DNA from: Akkermansiaceae bacterium
GTDB taxonomy: Bacteria; Verrucomicrobiota; Verrucomicrobiia; Verrucomicrobiales; Akkermansiaceae
Length of the DNA: 9,443 nucleotides
Assembly: GCA_025457805.1 (NCBI GenBank)
Contig: JALOTR010000059.1
Location: 1-9,443, forward strand
Direction of reading: 5' to 3'
This document shows positions 6,625 through 9,443 of this stretch, piece after piece. Each line of letters begins with the position of its first letter. The stretch's first letter is position 1. The position numbers and the translations under genes were made by a program. The notes under the pieces were generated by a model. The model worked only from the letters and a program-made list of their open reading frames with translations. It did not search any database and was not told where the DNA came from.

Positions 6625-7713
6625 ATGTCGAACGCACCCATGCCTGCCCGGAACAGCCTTGTTCTCGAATGTGTGCGGGTCATGCAGATGCGAATCGAAG
6701 CGGGCGAGTGGCCAGAGGCATTGCCCGGGGAACGTCGGCTTGCGGAAATCCTGCAGGTGGGGCGCGATACGATCCGCCTCGCGCTGCAGCAACTCGAACG
6801 CGATGGCGTGCTGGCCCCCGCCGATGCGGGCAGCCGCCGCAGGATCGTGGGCAAGGTTTCCAAACGCATCACGACGGAAAAACCCTTGAAGATCGGGCTG
6901 CTGTCTCATCGCCGTTTGGAACAACTTCCACAGCCGATGTTGTTGGAGATCGACCGCATCCGCGATGCTCTTGCCGACAAGGGGGGAGCGCTCGAAGTTT
7001 TCGCACCGGGTTGGTATGAACAGCGGAATCCGGAAAAGCGCCTGGCCAATCTGATTCATGAAGAACAATGCACCTCATGGATTCTCCTGCGTTCGAGCGC
7101 GGCGGTGCAGGGCTGGTTCATGAAACACCGCATCCCCGGCTTGATCCGGGGTTATCCGCATCCGGGGATTGAGATGCCTCATCTGGACGTCGATTGGGAG
7201 GCCACCGCGCGGCATGCGGCGGGCCAGTTGTGGCGCATGGGGCACCGGCGGGTGATTGTATTAACTCCATCGGAATCGCTGATGGGGGTGCAAGCTGCGG
7301 TGCGTGGAGTGATGAGTCTCGGCGAGCCGGACTTCGAAGCCACCGTGGTGGTGGAGGATGGCACCACGGCCAGCGTGTGCCGCGTGTTGGCCCGTGCTTT
7401 GAATTTCAAACAGACACCCACCGCCGTGATTGCCACACGCCCGCGGCAGGCTGCCACGGCATTGAGTTGGCTGGCTAGCGAGGGCGTGCGCGTGCCGGAT
7501 GCGTTGAGTCTCATCACGCTCGCGTGGGAACCTTTTCTCGATCACTTGGTGCCGGAAATATCCGGTTATCGCGTCGATCCGGAGGCGGTTGCCAAGATGA
7601 GTGTGCGGCGCCTGGAGCGCCTCGCCCATGGCGACCCCAGTCCTGGCGGAAATGCCTGGATCACTCCGGAGGTGGTGAAGGGGAAATCCGTGGGGAAGGT
7701 TCCTGTTAGATAA
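6625..7713 (+). CDS. GntR-helix / LacI-type sensor hybrid transcription regulator 2
   Basis: This is the only plus-strand gene in the window: 362 residues from the ATG at 6625. Residues about 12-75 form a GntR winged helix ('LPGERRLAEIL' 33-43, recognition helix 'VGRDTIRLALQQLERDGVL' 45-63). A LacI-like effector domain follows from about 87 ('LKIGLLSH') to about 350, including 'LDVDWEATARHAAGQLWRMGHRRVIVL' starting at 187 and 'RVPDALSLITLAWEP' (289-303). It aligns with regulator 1 nearly throughout, for example 'VQGWFMKHRIPGLI' against 'VQRWFGSSGLPTLV', so the two are paralogues. The frame stays open up to an ATG at 6535, but that start would put the dyad at 6564-6582 inside the gene and add 30 residues missing from regulator 1. 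ATG 6640 ('MPARNS') matches the start of regulator 1 ('MPKIPQ') about equally well. No strong ribosome site distinguishes them. The gene is divergent from the mutarotase and convergent with the right PATR gene (12-base gap). Confidence 0.85.
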   Translation: MSNAPMPARNSLVLECVRVMQMRIEAGEWPEALPGERRLAEILQVGRDTIRLALQQLERDGVLAPADAGSRRRIVGKVSKRITTEKPLKIGLLSHRRLEQLPQPMLLEIDRIRDALADKGGALEVFAPGWYEQRNPEKRLANLIHEEQCTSWILLRSSAAVQGWFMKHRIPGLIRGYPHPGIEMPHLDVDWEATARHAAGQLWRMGHRRVIVLTPSESLMGVQAAVRGVMSLGEPDFEATVVVEDGTTASVCRVLARALNFKQTPTAVIATRPRQAATALSWLASEGVRVPDALSLITLAWEPFLDHLVPEISGYRVDPEAVAKMSVRRLERLAHGDPSPGGNAWITPEVVKGKSVGKVPVR

Positions 7714-7725
7714 GTCTTTGCGGTT

Positions 7726-9443
7726 TCATGGAGCCACGGTGACCGCCAGGCGGCAGAACTTAATGGGGTCGCCCGCCGGGAAGGTGAAGACGACTTCGTT
7801 CGGATCGCTCTCGTCGATGCTGGCATTCGGCGGCACGATGTCCGTCCAACCGGCCGCAGCGAGGGTGGTGGAAACCTGCACCTTGAAGTCCGCATCCGCG
7901 TCCGGATCGCGCGGCCATGTGACGGTGCTCACACCGCCTGTGGTGACTACTGCGGGATTCGGCGTGAAGGTGGATCCGGTTTGACCCATGAAATACTCGA
8001 CTCCATTGGATGTGCCATCGCCATCGAAGTCTTCATTGGCATTTCCTCCACCTGCATTGAGAGTTGCCCATGCGGCGTAAGTGTTGCCAGAGGCTTTGCT
8101 GAGGATCAACTGGCTGCCGGTGATGGAGACGGTATAACCTTCGGGGGCGGTGGGGGTGCCCGTCAGCGTGCCTGTGCACTCGGCGATGACACGGCTGGTG
8201 AAGCCGGTGCCGGATTCCGAAACAGTGAGAGTGGAACCGGTGAGAGTGAGATCTCCGGTGACCGAAAGTTTATCTCCGGATGTGCCATCCACTTCGATTG
8301 CGAGCGTGCCGGTGAGGATGGTATTTCCGCTGACCGACAGGATACCGATGCCCGTTCCCGGGGCGATGGTGCCTGCCGATGTGAGCGGTGCGGCGGCCGT
8401 GCCGGTGCCAGTGAGTGTGGCGGTGGATTCCACCGTGATGGCGGAGCCTCCGATCGAGCTTCCGGTGCCGAGAATCAGTGTGCCATTGTTCACAGTCGAG
8501 GTGCCTGTATGGCTGGCCGTCCCCGAGTAGGTGAGGATTTGAGTGGTGGTGTCTCCCAATGTGGCGGCTGCCGGAATCCCGACACGCAGCGCTCCGCTGC
8601 CGGAGATGTCGTTGGAGACGGCATGCGCATCGGTCCGCGAAAAGGTCAGCGTGCCGTTGTTGACCACGGTCGCAGCGCCGAGCGTGCCGCCGAGACCTGC
8701 GAGTATTCCCGGATTGGACGCATCCACATTGCCCGGGATGCCACCGACGCGCAGGGGGACACCGGCAGCGATGGTCAGGGTGCCATCCAGGGTATTGCTT
8801 CCCGTGAGAATGAAGCCACGATTAATGTCAGTCATCGTCACCGCAGGATCCTCGAAACTCACTGCGCCGCTGCCGGAGATGATTCCCTGGAGTTTTTGCG
8901 AGCGTGGGGCGGTGACCGAGCGATTGAGAATGTGGTTTGCAGAGCCAACAAGCTGCAAGTTGTTGGTCACGGTCCAGTTCCCCTCAATGAAAGAAAGGAT
9001 GCCACTGGTGGTGGCGTCACCAAGAATGACGTTGCCCGTTCCCATGGCGGTGGCTCCGTTGCGGATGGTGCGGAACTCCGAGCCACCTTTGATGGTGAGA
9101 TTGCCGGAGAATCCAACCCACGAGTTGGCATCTGCGAAGCTGGTTCCTGTGCCGGTGTAGTTGAACAAAATCCCGCCGCCGGTGAGGACGATATCGCCCG
9201 CACCGGAGACATTGCGAAGCTTTGCATTCGTTTTGTAATCGAAGTCCGGCACCCCGGCCGCTGCATTCGAGCGGTTGAACTCAAGTGTGGCTCCGGAGGC
9301 GATGGAAACCGCGCCGCTGCCGATGTCGCCGGTGAGTCCACCACTGCCGATGCGCAGCGTTCCCTGGTTGACGATGGTGCCGCCACTGTAGGAATTGGCC
9401 TGCTCCAAGGTGGTGGCGGCGGTCCCGTTTTTCACCAATGCTC
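7726..9443 (-). CDS. PATR beta-strand repeat surface protein, C-terminal part (N-terminus outside the window)
   Basis: The minus frame is open to the right edge; the upstream codons continue the repeat ('ALVKNGTAATTLEQANSYSGGT'-like start), so the real start lies beyond 9443. About 570 residues are visible. Residues 1-440 (counted from 9438) are Gly/Thr/Ser-rich beta-helix with PATR signatures such as 'NSYSGGTIVNQGTLRIG' (15-31) and 'STVNNGTLILGTG'. After 'NTYAAWATLNAGGG' comes an EF-hand-like calcium loop 'DFDGDGTSNGVE' (470-481), then a final beta-rich tail of about 90 residues ending 'CRLAVTVAP'. No autotransporter beta-barrel is present, although the C-terminus is complete. Such proteins are common in Verrucomicrobiota and are presumed surface-associated or secreted; adhesion or glycan binding is inferred. 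The first 280 visible residues align with the C-terminal half of the left-edge protein, and the tail resembles that of the sialidase. Confidence 0.87.
   Translation of the reverse strand, partial: ALVKNGTAATTLEQANSYSGGTIVNQGTLRIGSGGLTGDIGSGAVSIASGATLEFNRSNAAAGVPDFDYKTNAKLRNVSGAGDIVLTGGGILFNYTGTGTSFADANSWVGFSGNLTIKGGSEFRTIRNGATAMGTGNVILGDATTSGILSFIEGNWTVTNNLQLVGSANHILNRSVTAPRSQKLQGIISGSGAVSFEDPAVTMTDINRGFILTGSNTLDGTLTIAAGVPLRVGGIPGNVDASNPGILAGLGGTLGAATVVNNGTLTFSRTDAHAVSNDISGSGALRVGIPAAATLGDTTTQILTYSGTASHTGTSTVNNGTLILGTGSSIGGSAITVESTATLTGTGTAAAPLTSAGTIAPGTGIGILSVSGNTILTGTLAIEVDGTSGDKLSVTGDLTLTGSTLTVSESGTGFTSRVIAECTGTLTGTPTAPEGYTVSITGSQLILSKASGNTYAAWATLNAGGGNANEDFDGDGTSNGVEYFMGQTGSTFTPNPAVVTTGGVSTVTWPRDPDADADFKVQVSTTLAAAGWTDIVPPNASIDESDPNEVVFTFPAGDPIKFCRLAVTVAP

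Noticed and set aside
1096..7709. The word GTTAG recurring on the plus strand (near 1096, 3529, 4562, 5544, 5773, 7705), apparently always in one orientation
   Set aside because: The rough number expected for this composition is similar, so there is no enrichment; the more notable fact is general scarcity of TTAG/CTAA, which is common in GC-rich bacteria.
7688..7739. CCGTGG ... CCACGG inverted repeat spanning the convergent gene ends as a bidirectional terminator
   Set aside because: Arms are only six bases with a loop of about 40 bases and no flanking T-tract; the 12-base gap between the stop codons holds no terminator.
9436..9438. TTG at 9438-9436 as the start of the right PATR gene
   Set aside because: The frame continues upstream to the window edge without a stop and the residues are mid-repeat, so the true start with a signal peptide must lie outside the window.
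8150..9443. Repetitive appearance of the PATR-coding DNA as possible CRISPR or tandem DNA repeats
   Set aside because: Similarity is at protein level with varied unit length and diverged codons; there are no identical direct repeats with regular spacers.

Overview
The window is a GC-rich stretch, densely coding and almost entirely on the minus strand. It most resembles a heterotrophic member of the Verrucomicrobiota (Luteolibacter/Haloferula/Verrucomicrobiaceae type). That placement is an inference from protein style: long secreted proteins with autotransporter-associated beta-strand (PATR) repeats, LamG-like domains fused to enzymes, DxDxDG calcium loops near the C-terminus, and GntR-helix/LacI-sensor hybrid regulators. 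No rRNA, tRNA, CRISPR array, insertion sequence or phage gene was seen.

Layout, left to right. (1) 1-1880, minus: N-terminal two thirds or so of a secreted LamG + PATR-repeat surface protein, running off the left edge. (2) 2005-4254, minus: a secreted exo-sialidase (GH33 fold) with all catalytic residues recognisable, followed by a LamG-like domain and a calcium-loop tail. (3) 4279-5388, minus: a transcription regulator with a GntR-type winged helix and a LacI-type ligand-binding domain. (4) 5413-6486, minus: a secreted kelch-propeller protein of the N-acetylneuraminate mutarotase (NanM / cyclically permuted mutarotase) type. (5) 6625-7713, plus: a second regulator, paralogous to the first and divergent from the mutarotase gene. 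(6) 7726-9443, minus: the C-terminal part of a second PATR-repeat protein, paralogous to the one at the left edge, running off the right edge.

The mutarotase, regulator 1 and sialidase genes are separated by only 24 bases each and look like one operon; the left PATR gene follows after 124 bases. The likely joint role is release of terminal sialic acid from glycoconjugates outside the cell, conversion of the released alpha-anomer to the beta form, and ligand-dependent control by two related repressors. Uptake and catabolic genes (transporter, NanA, NanE/NanK, NagA/NagB) are not in the window.

The main undescribed-looking signal is a set of three related dyads, ACTGGTy-N-rAACCA in gene orientation, one upstream of each transcription start region: before the left PATR gene, before the sialidase (inside the 3' end of regulator 1), and between the mutarotase and regulator 2. 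They look like operators of a local regulon. A second is that the sialidase and the right-hand PATR protein end in the same kind of C-terminal tail, which may be a surface-sorting or anchoring module.
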